A stretch of DNA of 64,000 nucleotides from Ampelocalamus luodianensis (lineage: Eukaryota > Streptophyta > Magnoliopsida > Poales > Poaceae), in NCBI GenBank assembly GCA_036346255.1, contig CM070623.1:27906875-27970874 (forward strand), written 5' to 3'. A program made the translations under genes and the position numbers. Below, in pieces: positions 23,105 to 36,379 of this stretch. How positions within the stretch are numbered: the stretch's first letter is position 1; each line of letters begins with the position of its first letter. The notes beneath the pieces were generated by a model. The model had not been told where the DNA came from, ran no database searches, and saw only the letters and a program-made list of their open reading frames with translations.

Positions 23105-23620
23105 TGTAACACCGTGGTCTAAAACTGATCCCGGAATGCCACTAAATTACCTCAACTACTAATTTAAACCACTTATTACATTAAATTCCAACAAACACAT
23201 AACAAATAAAATCCCATCAATAGGTCACAAGAGAATATCAATGGGTCGCAAGAGAAACAATAGCTTAAAGTAATTGTATAATAATAAAAGTTCACATCTT
23301 GTTAACAAGTTGCCAAGACGGCTTAGGGCACATGCGTCTGAAAAACACCTGGGATACCCGCACCCGAGAAACGCTTGGGATGTCGCACCCAAGTCATGCT
23401 TGAACCCGCACTTAAGAAACGCCAAGACCAAGCTCCCGGTATATAGGATATCAACAATTAGTAATAATCATCTACTATTAAGCAAATAAGAATCCAACCA
23501 ATAAACTGAGCATCCAATGGATCAATCTGTATCAAACTTATGATAACTCAAACCAAGATAATCAAGTCCCAACATGAAATAAGCCCTGAATGATATAATC
23601 ATGTCACTAGATTATAAGCC
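23105..23620 (+). mobile_element. Possible 5' fragment of a TGTAACACC-type LTR
   Basis: The sequence starts TGTAACACCGTGG, as many gypsy LTRs do. It contains a degenerate 20-25-bp repeat built on CCCGCACCCGAGAAACGC and CGCACCCAAG (23340-23430). No end, primer site or coding partner is present. Confidence 0.35.
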
Positions 23621-24961
23621 TGTTTGATATGGCTCTACTTTATGTTTTTACAGCTCCAACTCTAACTTCACTTTTGAATCCACTCCTATGAGAAGTTAGA
23701 TCAATCCTAAGAGGCGTTTGGTAAGAAAGTTGATTTCAGCTCCATGAATGAGAATGATTTTTGTAAAAAGACCGCACTTCCCTTGTTTTGGGATAAAACA
23801 ACAAACTGATCCTAAAACAACCAAAGAAATCACTAATCGCACGGACGAACAAACTAATCACGACACATGAACGAAAACAACAGGACGAACGACGCGAATT
23901 GATATTGCACGACTGCACGAACACTAAACGAACGGCGATGAAGCCATAAGGTAATCCAAAAGTACAAATTCCACTCAAAATATGCTCCATCAGTGCAAAA
24001 TTTCACTCAAAATAAAATAAACATGTTACGAAAAATTCCATTACAGGAAAAATGTTGATTGACTTGCTTTGTAACAAAGCAATCTAGTTGATAACATCAT
24101 ATCCCGAGAAAACAAAACTAAAATCTAACAGATGTCTAAATTTGTCTTGGAATGCATTCAATCTGCATCATTCTCCATTCTCAATGCTACAAAGTTGTCA
24201 TCGAATATTTATCTTATGACTTATCAATAACCATTTATCTTCCCAACTTGAAGAAAATTACAGTCCATATCCAAACCTTTACTAAATCCCTTGGGTTGCA
24301 AATCTTCTGAACAACCGACTTGGCAAAGAAGCTTCATTTGAACCTCTATAGAACATTTCAAAAGTAGACTATGCCAACTGAAAACTATATACAACCCAAA
24401 AAAGCACGCATGTTTCTACATGATCACAGCTCCACCTTGACAGAGAGTCTTGCAGGTTCCTAACAGATGGCAACTCCACTTTGATAAGTAAGCTCATCCT
24501 ATAATCAGTGACATGGTGTTGTTCAACTCACAAAATTTCATCGGTCTGCATAGAGGAGAAAAGCAATCACTGTAGACAACACTAACATTGTGTATAGCTA
24601 GAGGGCAGTCGAGAATGAACACTAACTCCATCCTTGAGCATACATAGGCAAAATAACTATTGTTGTCAGCAGCACTAGTACTGGGTAACATTAAACGTAT
24701 GAAAAAAAGGAAACAAAGTATTAAGTACCTAGCTACAGGACCTGAGCAATAACCAGCTCTCAGACCATGACATGTACAAAGACAATTCAGAAAAAAAAAA
24801 AAAAACTAAACATTACGAGATCCTAAAACAAGTATAAGACAAGAATATGAATTTTACACAAACTTTTGTGCTATAAGATCTAGAATTAACATGAGAATTA
24901 AAAGTGCAAAATATTTCATGGGAATATGTTTTAATGTTGTATAAGGATATTACACAAAGCT
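23621..24961. other. AT-rich flank of the DUF4371 hAT relic
   Basis: No supported gene. The part next to 24962 may be the 3' non-coding region of the hAT element. A TGTTTGATATGGCTC stretch at 23628 resembles a MITE end without a partner. Confidence 0.35.
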
Positions 24962-26742
24962 TTAGTGCCCTGTAGTATACACAAAGGAAAAAAAAGCTAA
25001 GATTGATTGGATAAAGAACAATGCATGTAAGGAGTTGATGCACATGGATGGAGATTGTAACTTCTTACTCACCATATTAACAGCAAATAGAATGTCATGC
25101 CAAATAATCATACCAAGTAAAAACTCAAAACTTCCAAGCACATCAAATAAATTTTTCGTCACTCTTTGACTTGGGGTCGTCACAAGATTTACATAACTCC
25201 GACAAAGCTAATCTTAGTTGAGGAGCTTGATATCTAATAGCTTTAACACTTTTGATTCGACTCTCCCAACGAGTATTAGACAATGGTTTCACAGTTAAAC
25301 TTGGGATATGTTCAAGCAAAACCTTCTATCTTTTAGGAGAACTTGAAAATAATGCATATATGCGTTGCACAATTCCAAAAAATGAAAAAGCTTTACCACA
25401 AGAATTTACCATATCACAAAGAGTAAGATTAAGACTATGAAAAGCACATGGCATATACAAAGCTCTTGGATTCATATCAAGTAACCGCTTTTGTACCCCC
25501 CTGGTGTTTCCCTTTCATATTAGAACCATTGTCATAACCTTGGCCCCTTACATCATCAATATTAAGACCAAAAGATTCCATAGCATTAAGCAATTCATTA
25601 AAAAGCCCCAAACCAGACGTGTCATCCACTATCAAGAACTCCAGAAAGAACTCTTCTACTTTAATTTTGTTATTTGACATATTAACACATCGAATAATTA
25701 AAGTCATTTGTTCTTGATGGCTCACATCTGGAGTACAATCAAGGATTACAGAAATATTTGGCCTCTTTAACAATTTTTATGATAGAACTTTTAACACTAC
25801 ATGACAAAAGAGAAATCAACTCATTTTGAATTTTAGGACTAAGATAATGGTGATGGATTTCATTATTTTGAATGCGTCTAAGATGATCTTGCATTACCAA
25901 GTCAAATTCTGCAACCATTTCAACACATCCTAAGAAATTACCATTGGTGTCTTGGTAAAGTTTCTCACTGGATCCTCGAAAAGCCAAATTATGTTACTAA
26001 GATATTTCACAATGGCAACTATTCTTACCAACACATGTCTCAAGCGCTCTTTCTCCTTTGTGATTTCTTGTTGTAAATCTTTGTCAATTGTTTGGTTTTT
26101 GTTCAACCTAATTCTTAATTCATTCCAAGTGTTCATGCTAGTGATATGTACAACACTATTTTCATGTTCTTTGAGCCTCTCACTAAGATGTTTCCAATCT
26201 CTATATCCATTAGATGCTAATGAACTCTTGTTGTCACTAGATTTGAAAAGCTTACAGCAAAAGCAATACACCTTGTCAATGTGCTTAGAATAGACCAACC
26301 ATTTTTTGTCATGTACCTCTCCATTGCTCAATTTTTTAGAATAATAATCATATGAAAAATGCCTAAAGGTATTATCCAATGGGAATACAAGATTTTCTTC
26401 TCTTATAGGCCCCTTTTCCACTAAAATATCCCTTGCTTTATTATCAAGATTATCCCAGTTTCTTGGATCATAAATATCAATAGTAAAAACTGGTTGTTCA
26501 TCAACACTTCGAGTTTCTGTATTAGGTGAACTAGCTAGGTTTTCATGCCCACTCAAATTATTATCATCCTCATTGGTATCATTATTCCCATCTAAATCAT
26601 CATTAGGTTGTTGTTCAATACTAACTATGGCCAATTCCTCGCAATTCCTAGAAGGGCTTGTATTAATCCTAAAAAATTTGTCAATGGCTCCTTTCTGCGA
26701 TTCTATCAACTCATCTACTTGTTTTCTTTTTTCCTTTTTCAC
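24962..26742 (-). pseudogene. hAT transposase, TTF-zinc-finger/DUF4371 (ZMYM1-like) type
   Basis: The start is at 26742 on the minus strand. A basic, then Asn/Asp-rich N-terminus leads to a TTF-type finger (VYCFCCKLF to DWKHLSERLKEHENSVVH, about residues 157-205). A frameshift near 25985 passes to AFRGSSEKLYQDTNGNFLG (25987-25739), and a second passes to the DUF4371 part with DCTPDVSHQEQM and GQGYDNGSNMKG (25773-25477). Beyond that, CAFHSLNLTLCDMV and NTRWESRIKSVKA are readable in a third frame down to about 25150. The C-terminal dimerisation region was not found. This is an inactive cut-and-paste transposase relic of a different hAT branch from the one at 6976-8551. Confidence 0.85.
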
Positions 26743-27109
26743 TTCCGGATAAATACTTTCTAGACGACATCTTAGTATCTTACCACATTACTATACAAAG
26801 ATATAAAACTTGGTTTAGATAAGGAATAAAAGCACTGCATTTTGATAATTGGATAGATATCTGAAATAATGCCAAGAATAATCCGAGGAACACTTCAACC
26901 GTGCTATATGTGAAAAATGTCCCGTCAGTCCTGAAAATAGATAAGTGCATTAGTGCATGATCTTTAGAAAATGAGTGCAAAACCATAACTTAAAGACTCG
27001 AATCAACTAAATAAAATCATACCACGAACTGACAAGAATTTGCAATTCCAATCCTCTTCTCTTTAGCCCTCTCCCTCTGGTCCCTCTCTCAGACCTAATG
27101 GAAATCTTT

Positions 27110-30100
27110 ATAACTGTAACAGCCCTAACTTAGGGTTTGTATTTCAAATGTAAATTATGAGGAGAAATAAAAACTTTTGGTGCCTCATGAAATCATTTGA
27201 GGGTTTCTACAATTTTTCCTAGCAATTTCCAATTTTTAGAGTTTAATTCTTGAGAATGGGAATTGTTGTCAGCAAATTCTTAGCCTTCAAACTTGTGATC
27301 ATCCTCTGAAATCATTTTTCCTGTCATGTTGATCATCCTATCTACCTCCCTGAATTATCTCACAATTTTTAGATTTTATTTGCTATTTCAAATGGCCAAG
27401 TCAACCTAGTTTGAAATCGGTCAAACTTACTCAAGAATTGTGAATTTTAGTGGGAGAAATCTAGATCATAAAAACTCCTGGACAAATTACACAAGGTGTC
27501 CCTCTGTTCCAGTTAGCTACCATAAAAATTTCGAAATTTTTGGAGCCATAGAGCTATCTCTAAGAATTTCCCAAACCTTCTCTGTCTTTCTAATTCAAAT
27601 CGGGAAACACTGTTTGTCGGGCCTGAACCACACTTGGGCTCGAGTCCGACCGCACTAATGGACTCGGTCGCACCACCTAGTTGCACCGCGCGAGCCCGAT
27701 AGCTATCAGCCGTCCGATACAGATCGTGCGGCCCTCGTGCGTCGAATCTGTCGACCAGTCCGAATGCATACATCGATCTCAGCCGTCCATCTCAGATCCA
27801 ACGGTCGGCGCGATAATGGTCGAGTCGAACCACTGGTTTGCGTCGCACTTGACTCGGGCTCGCGCCGCTTTCTTCTCTGTCGCTAACAGCGGGCCCCACA
27901 TGTCAGGTCGTCATCTACCTTGCGCCGAAGAAGTCGAGTGCGCCGTGATGGCGCGCATGAACGCCACCTCAGCTCCGCTGTCTCGTCACCGCTTTCCGAT
28001 TTTCTCGCGCGCATTTCCTCGGCCGCATCTTCCGCTGAGAGACCATGCCCTGAGCAGCATCAATCACCCACTTTTCCGTTCGCCAGCTGGTCGGCACCGT
28101 TCTTGAGCTCCACGGTGCCGAAAGCATCGCCACTCGTTTTCCTCCGCCCTCGTCCCTACTTAAGCTCACCCAAAGCTCCCTCTTCCTTCTTTAGACACCA
28201 TTAAACAATCCCCTATCACCCATTGCTCCTTCTGAGCTCAAATCATAGTAGTGCTCGAACTCTGGTTCACGGCCGTGCCGCTCCGCTGTGTCATTACCGC
28301 AAGCAGTGAAGATCATCCTTTCCTTTGCGTGTCATTTCGTGTTCCGGCTCTCAACTGTGCTTTCCCCTCAACTAATTTGAAGTTTTATTCACAGGAGCCG
28401 TTGAATTTCAACTTCCCTCTTCCTCGGCCGAAAGTTCAAACCTTCGTCCTCATCTCCGGTGAGTTGGTTCCTAGGGCAATTGCTCGCGCCAGCACCATCT
28501 AGTGCACTCACTCAAGCTATCTCCGTCTCCTTTTCCCTATTTTTGCTCAGGTTGCTCCTCTCGGTGACCCCTTGATCGCCGCCGTTCTCGTCGCGGGCCA
28601 TCTCCGGCAGCCTCTTGAGCTCCGCGTCATTCCGGTGAGTTCCTGGTAACTCACTGATGCCCATGCGCGCGCTAATTTTCATTGTCTACCTCTCTGGTGC
28701 AGCCGCACCTTGTCACCCCCACTGCCGGCCGCCGCGCTCCGTCGCCGCGCCGCCACCGTGCTTCTCCGTCGAACCCGCGACCACCCTTAGCTTCAGTAAC
28801 CCCTGGGCGACCCATTTTGGCCGTCGCACAGCCCGCGCCGCCACTCCTTCACCGGCGTCGAATCCAGGTCCAGAGCCTCTCTGTTCTTCCTTGTGCTCAC
28901 TGTGCTGTTGTGGCTGACAGTGGAGCCCACCTCCCTTAAGCTTGGTAGTTAGCTGCTGATCACGCTTATGAATGTTCATTGGTTCACTCTCGTTGCATGA
29001 TCAAAGTTGGTATTGGAAGTTTGAAAGTATTTTAGTGTTGTTCTCTGTAAATGTTCCCTGTTGTCGTTTCTGTTGTCAGTAACTAAATTTTAGCTTCATT
29101 CTTATGTTTTGGATTCTTGTTTAGTGCTGGTTGGCTTCCTTTTGTTGTGGTGTTTAGCATGAAATCATTTAGTTAGTATCTTTAAGTTTCAAAGCTCTTG
29201 TTGTCATGTTTGATCATAAGGGATAGTTAGTGATCATGTTATTGCCTCTGTACTTGATTTATCGGTCAAGATAAGATTTGGTGTAGTAGCATCTTTGAAT
29301 TGTGATAACCTTACAATATGTTGGCATGTTGCTTAGGTGTGTTAGTAGCTGAATTTTATTAAAGCCCAAACTTAATTGGAATTTTGTTTAGCATCTCATA
29401 GTTGGATACTTGACTAGTTAGTGTTTTCAATAGCTTCTTGTAGGTTACGTGCTCTCACCGATAATGGTTGTTTTAGAGTAGCTAATGCTTTCAATATACT
29501 AACTTGATGATTAAATAATAGATGTGCACACAATCACCATCAAAGTCTGTCCAAAGTTTAAATCATATAAGAGGATTGATTTTGTGGTTAACTTTGATAA
29601 ATAAGTGAGTGGGTAGATCAATCACTTGAAAGCATGTCTTTTGAAGCATCTCAGAGTGCTTATTTGTTACTCCTTTTGTGTTGGTCTAGCCTCTGTGTAT
29701 AAATTGGTGTTTGTGTTTGATTATTGAGTTTTGCCGGTGTTATTCGTTCTTATTCGTTGTTTTGTTCAATCGTTAGGATTCGATATTTGCGGCAACCACG
29801 AGAACGACCCTCCGCAACAAATTGAGCAACAAAGACCGTGCAAGCGGTTTGATCATGTTTATCCCAGATTTTAAAGTCTAATATTTTGTTTCAACCGTAT
29901 GTATGCATCTCTTAATTTGTGTTAAATTGGTTAGTTAATCCTTTAGATGCATAATCTGTAGGCAAATGATTATCCTCTACTACGAGCCTAGGTTATTTCT
30001 TTGTGATTAGAGATTCTTGGATGATCTCTTGTCACTTAGTAGATCGATTTCAATTGTAGACATGCTTAGTATCGGTAGAAATGGGCGGTTATCGACTTAG

Positions 30101-31416
30101 TCGGTAACCTTGATCACACAAAATTTACTATAACTTTATGTTTGATATTCTGCTATGTTTAATTGCAAAATTAAAAATGAAAACAAAAATGATTTAGACT
30201 TGGGCACAATGGTAAGACTGGTGTGATCTGTTGGGTGTGACCGGAAAGGTGCCCGAGCCGATTAAGGACCGAGTTACTTGCGCCATCGTTCGAGCATTTT
30301 GCGTGCTAACCACACTAGAGTATATGGGACCTCTCTTGACCTAGTACTTTGGCGTGTATTGACTCAGAGTCGCAGAGGTCGCAGAGGGATGGAGGTGGGA
30401 GCATGGTAGTTGTCCAAAAGCTTTATCCGAGTGGGTAGTTGTCTTTTCGGCTTTACCATGTAAGCGTATGGATTTCTATCCATACGAGCGCTCGTAGTTA
30501 ATACACAATATTGGAAAAAGTCTCGTAGGACTTAGTCGTGCGATATACCTTCGGAGTGTGCTTTGGCTTAAAGGCGGTGCGAAGTGTGGGTACATTGGTA
30601 CACCTGCAGGTTAAAACTATTCGAATAGCCTCGTCCTAGGTTATGGACACGCTCGGATCGCCCCAAGAACTAGACTACAACATTTAAATTAAAACTTGAT
30701 GGGTGGTACGAACTGGGATTAGTGCTATGTTGTGGTGACAATTGGGATAGTCACTTCTAGGTGGTTACTTGTATCTATCCTTATTTCGAAGTTATTTCAA
30801 CAGTAAAAATGAATTGCAAACTTGCCTTTAAACTGTATTACATTATTGCAAATAAAGTTGGTTTCACGCAAATGAAACATATGGCCTCCACCAAATAAGC
30901 CTGCATGTAGCATATGAGCAGTGCCGCTAGTTCACACGTCAGTCTTGCGGGTACAAAGACAATCTTTGTACTCGGTGCTTTGCTTAATGTTTTGTTGCGA
31001 GAAGAAGAAGGTGAGCCCCAAGGGCCTCACTACGTGAGTGTGTTGCCGTTTCGTGGACGACTAGACTTGGCGGTCCGGTCAGATGCCTTGTGGGTTGGAG
31101 GCACGCTGATTGGCTTTGTTTATAGCCATCTTATGGCACTTTTGCTTCCGCTGTCTTCTTTCTGTTATTTGTGTATCTTGTGGCCTGTCGGCCTCTGTCT
31201 GTAATAACTCTACTATTTGTTTATCTTCTGTTTGGTAGTATGGTGTTTGGACTCTATGTTTGGAATGGAGTTGATGTCTAATTTTGTACCGGGGTTTGTA
31301 TACTGCTTTCTGGGAAGTATACATATCTCGAGGATCAATTTATTTGATTTGTGATGCTAGGACCAGGTGGTTGGTTAAGCATTACAAGCCAAGTAAATTG
31401 GGGTCCTCACAATAAC
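27110..31416 (+). mobile_element. Solo LTR E (4,297 bp) with target-site duplication ATAAC
   Basis: The LTR runs from TGTAACAGCCCTAAC at 27115 to GGGGTCCTCACA at 31411. The five bases before (27110-27114) and after (31412-31416) are both ATAAC, the duplication expected of one integration. There is no primer site, gag or pol, so the internal region was lost by LTR-LTR recombination. The conserved CTATTCGAATAG block lies at 30588-30648. Small open frames inside (for example 27681-28106 and 28657-28939) are GC-rich LTR sequence. It belongs to the same family as LTR D. Confidence 0.95.
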
Positions 31417-33354
31417 CAAAAGAAACTGAAGTTACAACTTACAATAAATCTCTGAATTTTGTTTTTGACTCAACCGAACATTGCTTTAGAAATTACGAAT
31501 CGACTCAACCAAACTCCCTCTTGCACATCAACAAAGTGTAGATGTTGGCTGGGGCCTGGGAGCTGGGACTCCCGGTATTTAACAGTGAATGAATCAAGGA
31601 TGGCATGTTAAGAAAAATGTCCAATATATCTAGAAATCATTTATTAATGATTACAGAGCAATAAGATGACCATCATGGCATTTATCTTTTCCTATGATTT
31701 TTAGCTACTTGCAGCGCTTGTTACTTTCTGTGGAATGGAACTTAAATATCTCTTTCTAGATATCATTATCGGAATTATTGAAGTGAAGCATAGAAACCCA
31801 ACTCTGCCATCAACTGCATTCATTACACCTTCCATGGAGAACAGTATCCATGCCATATCATCTCAGGAAGTTAACAATTCTTTCTAACCCAACATTATCA
31901 TTTTCAAGGAGATACGAGCTCACCAAATTGATCACGGCAACTCTAAGCAGTCACTTCAGACACCAAATTCAGCGAAACAACCAAAACCGGTATCACAATT
32001 AACCGAGAAAACGGCTCACAATCTTGTAACAGTTGCCATATTCGAGCTACTCATTTGGCATAACAGATTAATTTACTTGAACCAGGAACAGGAACCGGGA
32101 GCATACAGAAGGAGGCTGCAGGTAGCAAACTCGTGGGTTTCTGCCGTGGCGTAACCTGGACATCGCTCAGCGACGCCGCGAGCTCTGCCACCACCGATTT
32201 TCCCTTCTCCCAACAAACCCTATGGCGGTCAGATCGGAACAAGAAGATTGTGAAGGAAGAGAAATCAGGAAGAACAGTGGGAGGGGAGGTTGGGAGCAAG
32301 CGATTACGGAGAGGAGGACCACTGAAGCAGGGGTAGGAGTTTATTAGTAGATGTTAGGAGAGAGGGGGTGGATGGTGGAGGCAGCGGGCAGCCACAGCGG
32401 CGGTGGTGGGAGAGGAGACAAAGCGGGGATGGCCGGTGGGCAGTAGAGCCAGCGCAGAGGTGGTAAGGGGCCGCGACGGTGAGGTGGTGCGAGGAGGATT
32501 GGGGACTCAAGCGGCAATTTACATCAACTATAGTGGTATTTTGTTTTATTGGCCTGTAACTTTCTACTTAGAACAAAGTTTCACCTACTTTTGAAAATTA
32601 CACTATATGTTATTCCGTTCCTAGTTGTTCTAACTCTAAAAGTGTTATGGAGCAGCCCTGTTTGGCACAACTCCGCCCACTCCAACTATAAAACTAGGAG
32701 TTGGAGTCATACCAAACAGGTTTATATAGAGCCAACTAAATGGTAAATCTGTGATTTGTATGCATTTGAAGTTTGTGTGCTACTTTATCCCATGTATGTC
32801 TCCGTTAACGGTTATCTAAAAGCAACAACAAAGCAAGAGCGAGTCCATGACTCAGCAAGTACAAGATACAATGGTAAAAACACAAGCTCGTTAAAACTGA
32901 TGCGTTATCAAAAGTCTCATCATTCTCATTCTCAATAATATAATTCTCATATATGCAAATGTCATGATGCACCTCTATTAGCTGATACCAGTATAACGAA
33001 GTGTTCATCCATTGGTAACACACTTTTCTCCCTCACCTTTTTTAGGGTGGGATTCCTACCTTTGTATGATTTTATCATAGGACACGCCGAATTAGCCATA
33101 AACATGACAGTACTTACCGCTTTAGCCCTTATGCAAGTGAATAATGTAACAATTCATTAAACAATAATAATCTCACCATGTCATCCCTATAGTGGTTGCA
33201 TCAATATTACAGTTGCATCAATATCACAATATATCTCTTTTCATCAATATTACCATGGCAAATGTCTAACTTAGCACAGTATAAATAAATCTCATGGCAA
33301 ATAAACCAACATCACAACGACAACCATCCATTGTTCACCATTATACCAAGCACT
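31417..33354. other. Intergenic, no firmly supported gene
   Basis: The minus strand from about 32300 has an 82-codon frame (32299-32051) with a GC-rich 5' region and a possible GT after it, and could be a first exon, but I recognise nothing in it. A foldback element lies at 32657-32720. The rest, to the LTR B border, is AT-rich without signals. Confidence 0.4.
32657..32720. mobile_element. Short foldback MITE remnant
   Basis: CCTGTTTGG at the left and CCAAACAGG at the right are perfect inverted termini. Inside, ACTCCAACT and AGTTGGAGT form a second perfect pair. At 64 bp it is a deleted MITE or a stem-forming relic. Confidence 0.65.
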
Positions 33355-36300
33355 TGTATCACGACCTGACCAGGGGCTACCCGAGAGGACCTCCCGGATC
33401 TCCTGAAGGGTCCACCAGGACCTCCTAAGAGGTCCACTAGGACCTCTTGGGAGTGCCTCCAGGACCACCCAGGAGGTCCAGCAGGACCACCTGAAGGTCC
33501 GGAGAGCTGCCCCAAGGAGGACTTGAGACCCAGGACCTCCCCAAGTGTCACGACCACGCTAGGGAGAGGTCGTGGGACTTGAAAAAGTCCTACATCTCCT
33601 GTGTTCCGAACTAGTCCCAAGGATCAACAGCTAGTTCACACAGCAACACAAGTGATAATGATACATCAACGAGAACTTAAATAACAACAAAAGAGTTGAT
33701 TACAAAGTTGGCTTACAAGCCTACAAAAGAGCAACTCTACACATCGGAAAACAAAAGATGGTCCATCTAATACACCACGGGCAATTGGCTGGGGGACGTG
33801 GCCTAGTCATCCAGGACCTCTTGGTCCTCAACAAAGACGTCTTTACTTGCTCAAAAGATTATTTCAAGCAAGAATGAGCACAACAACCGTGCTCGCATGT
33901 TACACCCGTCACATAACAGAATGACATGCATAAGGATATCACAAAGGAGAGCTTTCATTGAAATACAAGTAGATAAGTTGTAAGGCAGGTTATGCTATAC
34001 ATAAAATACAGTTTCCAACACAGGTTTTGATTGATAACAAGATTAAGGGTGTAGGATAACCTCCTAACACCAGACTAACCGCCAAGGGGCTCCCCGCCCA
34101 GGGCTCCCTACCCAAAGCACACTGGATAGAAATCCAGAACCAGTTTTCAAAACCATTTGAAAACCAAAACCAAAGACTAACTTAGAGAGAGCTTTGCTAG
34201 CATGTCCATGACCATAGACACGACTATTCGAATAGATTTCACTCTACAAAGGTGTACAGCTTTACCCATAAGAGATAACCAAATTGCACTATCCGCTCAC
34301 ACACTTCCGAAGGTGTGCGGCTAAAAGGTTATCACAAGACCTTTACAATGCTCTTTCTCACCACAGTCCCTCTCGCTAAGGTTTCACCCCCTTTGGGCTA
34401 ACCACCCGCAGGGTTCATACCCCTCTTGCGTCAGGTGGGAAAGTAAGAAAGTAGGTCATGAAGGACCACCTACACATCCAAAAAGGATAACATGGTGAGA
34501 GATTGCAAATTATTTGGCCAGGTCACGTTCATACAAGACTTGTGGTTGCATGAGGTGGCATAGCTAAGTAACGCTCAAAGACCAGTCCTTAAATGGCATG
34601 AGGGACATCCTCAACCCTGGGGCGCCGGTTGACACCAGACTACCCGTGCACCCACCATGAGACCAACCAAGGTTCGCCAAGCCCAAACCATTTTCCAACA
34701 ATTGCATTTGAAAGACAGGTTTCCACGACAACCCGATGGCATGGTCAAAACATTTGAGGTAAAACGGTGGTCTTTGGCAAAACTTCCCAAAACAAGATTT
34801 TGGTCTAAGCATAGCTAAGCATTCCTTTTAAGAGGTCCTGGTCAACCATAAAGCAATAACCAGGTTTTCACTAAGGTGACAACAAATTCAGGTGCAATAA
34901 GAAAGTGGTCTTACAAAAGAGGTGAGGAGTAACTACGAGTGTAAACATTGGCATTGAAATACTAGGTAAAATATTCATGCAATACTTAGCTTGAAACAGA
35001 AGTACATAGATTGAAATAAAGGGTGCAATATGGTCAAGGGTGTAACTTGCTTTGCTCAAAGGCTTGGGGATCTTCCTCTTCAAGGAACTCGGGCTCCTCG
35101 GTGTCTTCGCAATCTACACGAAAAGAGCAAAGCTAACTCAAAACAAACTTCAAATAAAAGCCAAAAGAACCTCAAGGAGAACACCACTAGTACCAACACA
35201 GAGCTCGGAAGGTTTGGGGAAGGTCCAGAGAGCTGCTTCGAAGGAGGTCCAAAGCTGGGAAGAAGGTCCCGAAGAGCTGGTTGCGAAAGCAAAGGGGTTG
35301 AAATGTGGAAGAAGGCAAGAATGAGATCCTGTCCAAGCCTATAAGGTCTCGGCTGCGGGGAGTTCAAGGGCACACTTGTTCAAGGATGGGTGGAAAAGAG
35401 GATAGGAGTAGGTAAAGGAGGGGACAAGAGGCAAAGAGAGGTACTACGAAGGTGACAACTTTAAATGTGCCGCAACAACATTTAATGTTCAGAGACTTTC
35501 TGCTGCAAACGTGCAGAAAGGAGAAAGTGGACAGAGCTGGCTCAAACAAAGAGGCTGGTCAAAGCAACGGGAGAAAGTCGTGACCAAAGGGAGGTCCAAC
35601 CGAGGGGTGGTCAAAGGAGGAGGTCCTGCGGGAGGAGGCCCCATCCCACCAGGGTGGTCTTCAGAAAAAGGCCACGGAAGGTGGTCTTTGCAAAAAGACC
35701 AGAGGTCATGACCACAGGAGGTGGTCGTGACGAAAAGAGGGTGGTCTTTGCAAAAAGACCAGAGGGGAGGAGGTCCAAAAGCTAAGAGGAAAGACACAAC
35801 TGACTAGGGCCACACGATCTTGATCGGGTGGTCCAAGGAAATGGGGATGTTCGGACCGCGAGAACGCGCGCTTACATCCGGGCCGTCCAAACTCAATCGG
35901 ACGTACTACAATGCAAGGGAACGTTCGGACCGTCCGAACACCTCTTCTCAATCGGGCCATTCAAACAAGATCTAACGGTCCAAGAGAGGGGAAGGTGCGC
36001 ACTAGATCTGGACTTAAAGGAGATCCAGTACAAAGGGGTTTCAAAGGGTGAGATTCAAAAAGGGAAGGATCTGACGACGGAGATCCAGGAAAGAGGTCCA
36101 AGGCTAAGAAACTCAAGGGCGAAAGGGTACAAGGGAGGTCCTAACGGTCAAGATCTCACAAGGGGAGGTCCTAACGGTCAAAGAAAGAAGCGAGCACAAG
36201 AAGGGGAGAACCCTAGGACTCCAACAAACCGACAAACTCACCGGAATCTTTAGTTGAAGTTGGGGTTAGTCACTTAAAATCATTTCAAAATCTCAGTTTA

Positions 36301-36379
36301 AGCTTTTAGATTCCAAGGAAACCAACTGGTTCGCTTTAATTTTGAGAACCCAAAAAACTTCAAAAACTAGGGTGTTACA
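33355..36379 (-). mobile_element. 3' LTR of chromovirus element B
   Basis: On the minus strand it begins TGTAACACCC at 36379. Its end is either TGTATCACG at 33355 or TGTCACGACC at 33546 (plus-strand reading). It aligns with LTR C (about 98% by eye over 34880-35100 against 48990-49210) and more distantly with A. It contains the conserved CTATTCGAATAG block (34204-34268), inverted AGGACC/GGTCCT words at 33380-33545, two copies of GGTCTTTGCAAAAAGACC, and two copies of a GGGGAGGTCCTAACGGTCAA unit (36134-36185). LTR D landed three bases beyond its edge, separating it from its polypurine tract at 47560. Confidence 0.85.

Noticed and set aside
27681..28939. Several GC-rich open frames of 80-140 codons
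   Set aside because: They lie inside solo LTR E, defined by exact ends and TSD, and have no domain.
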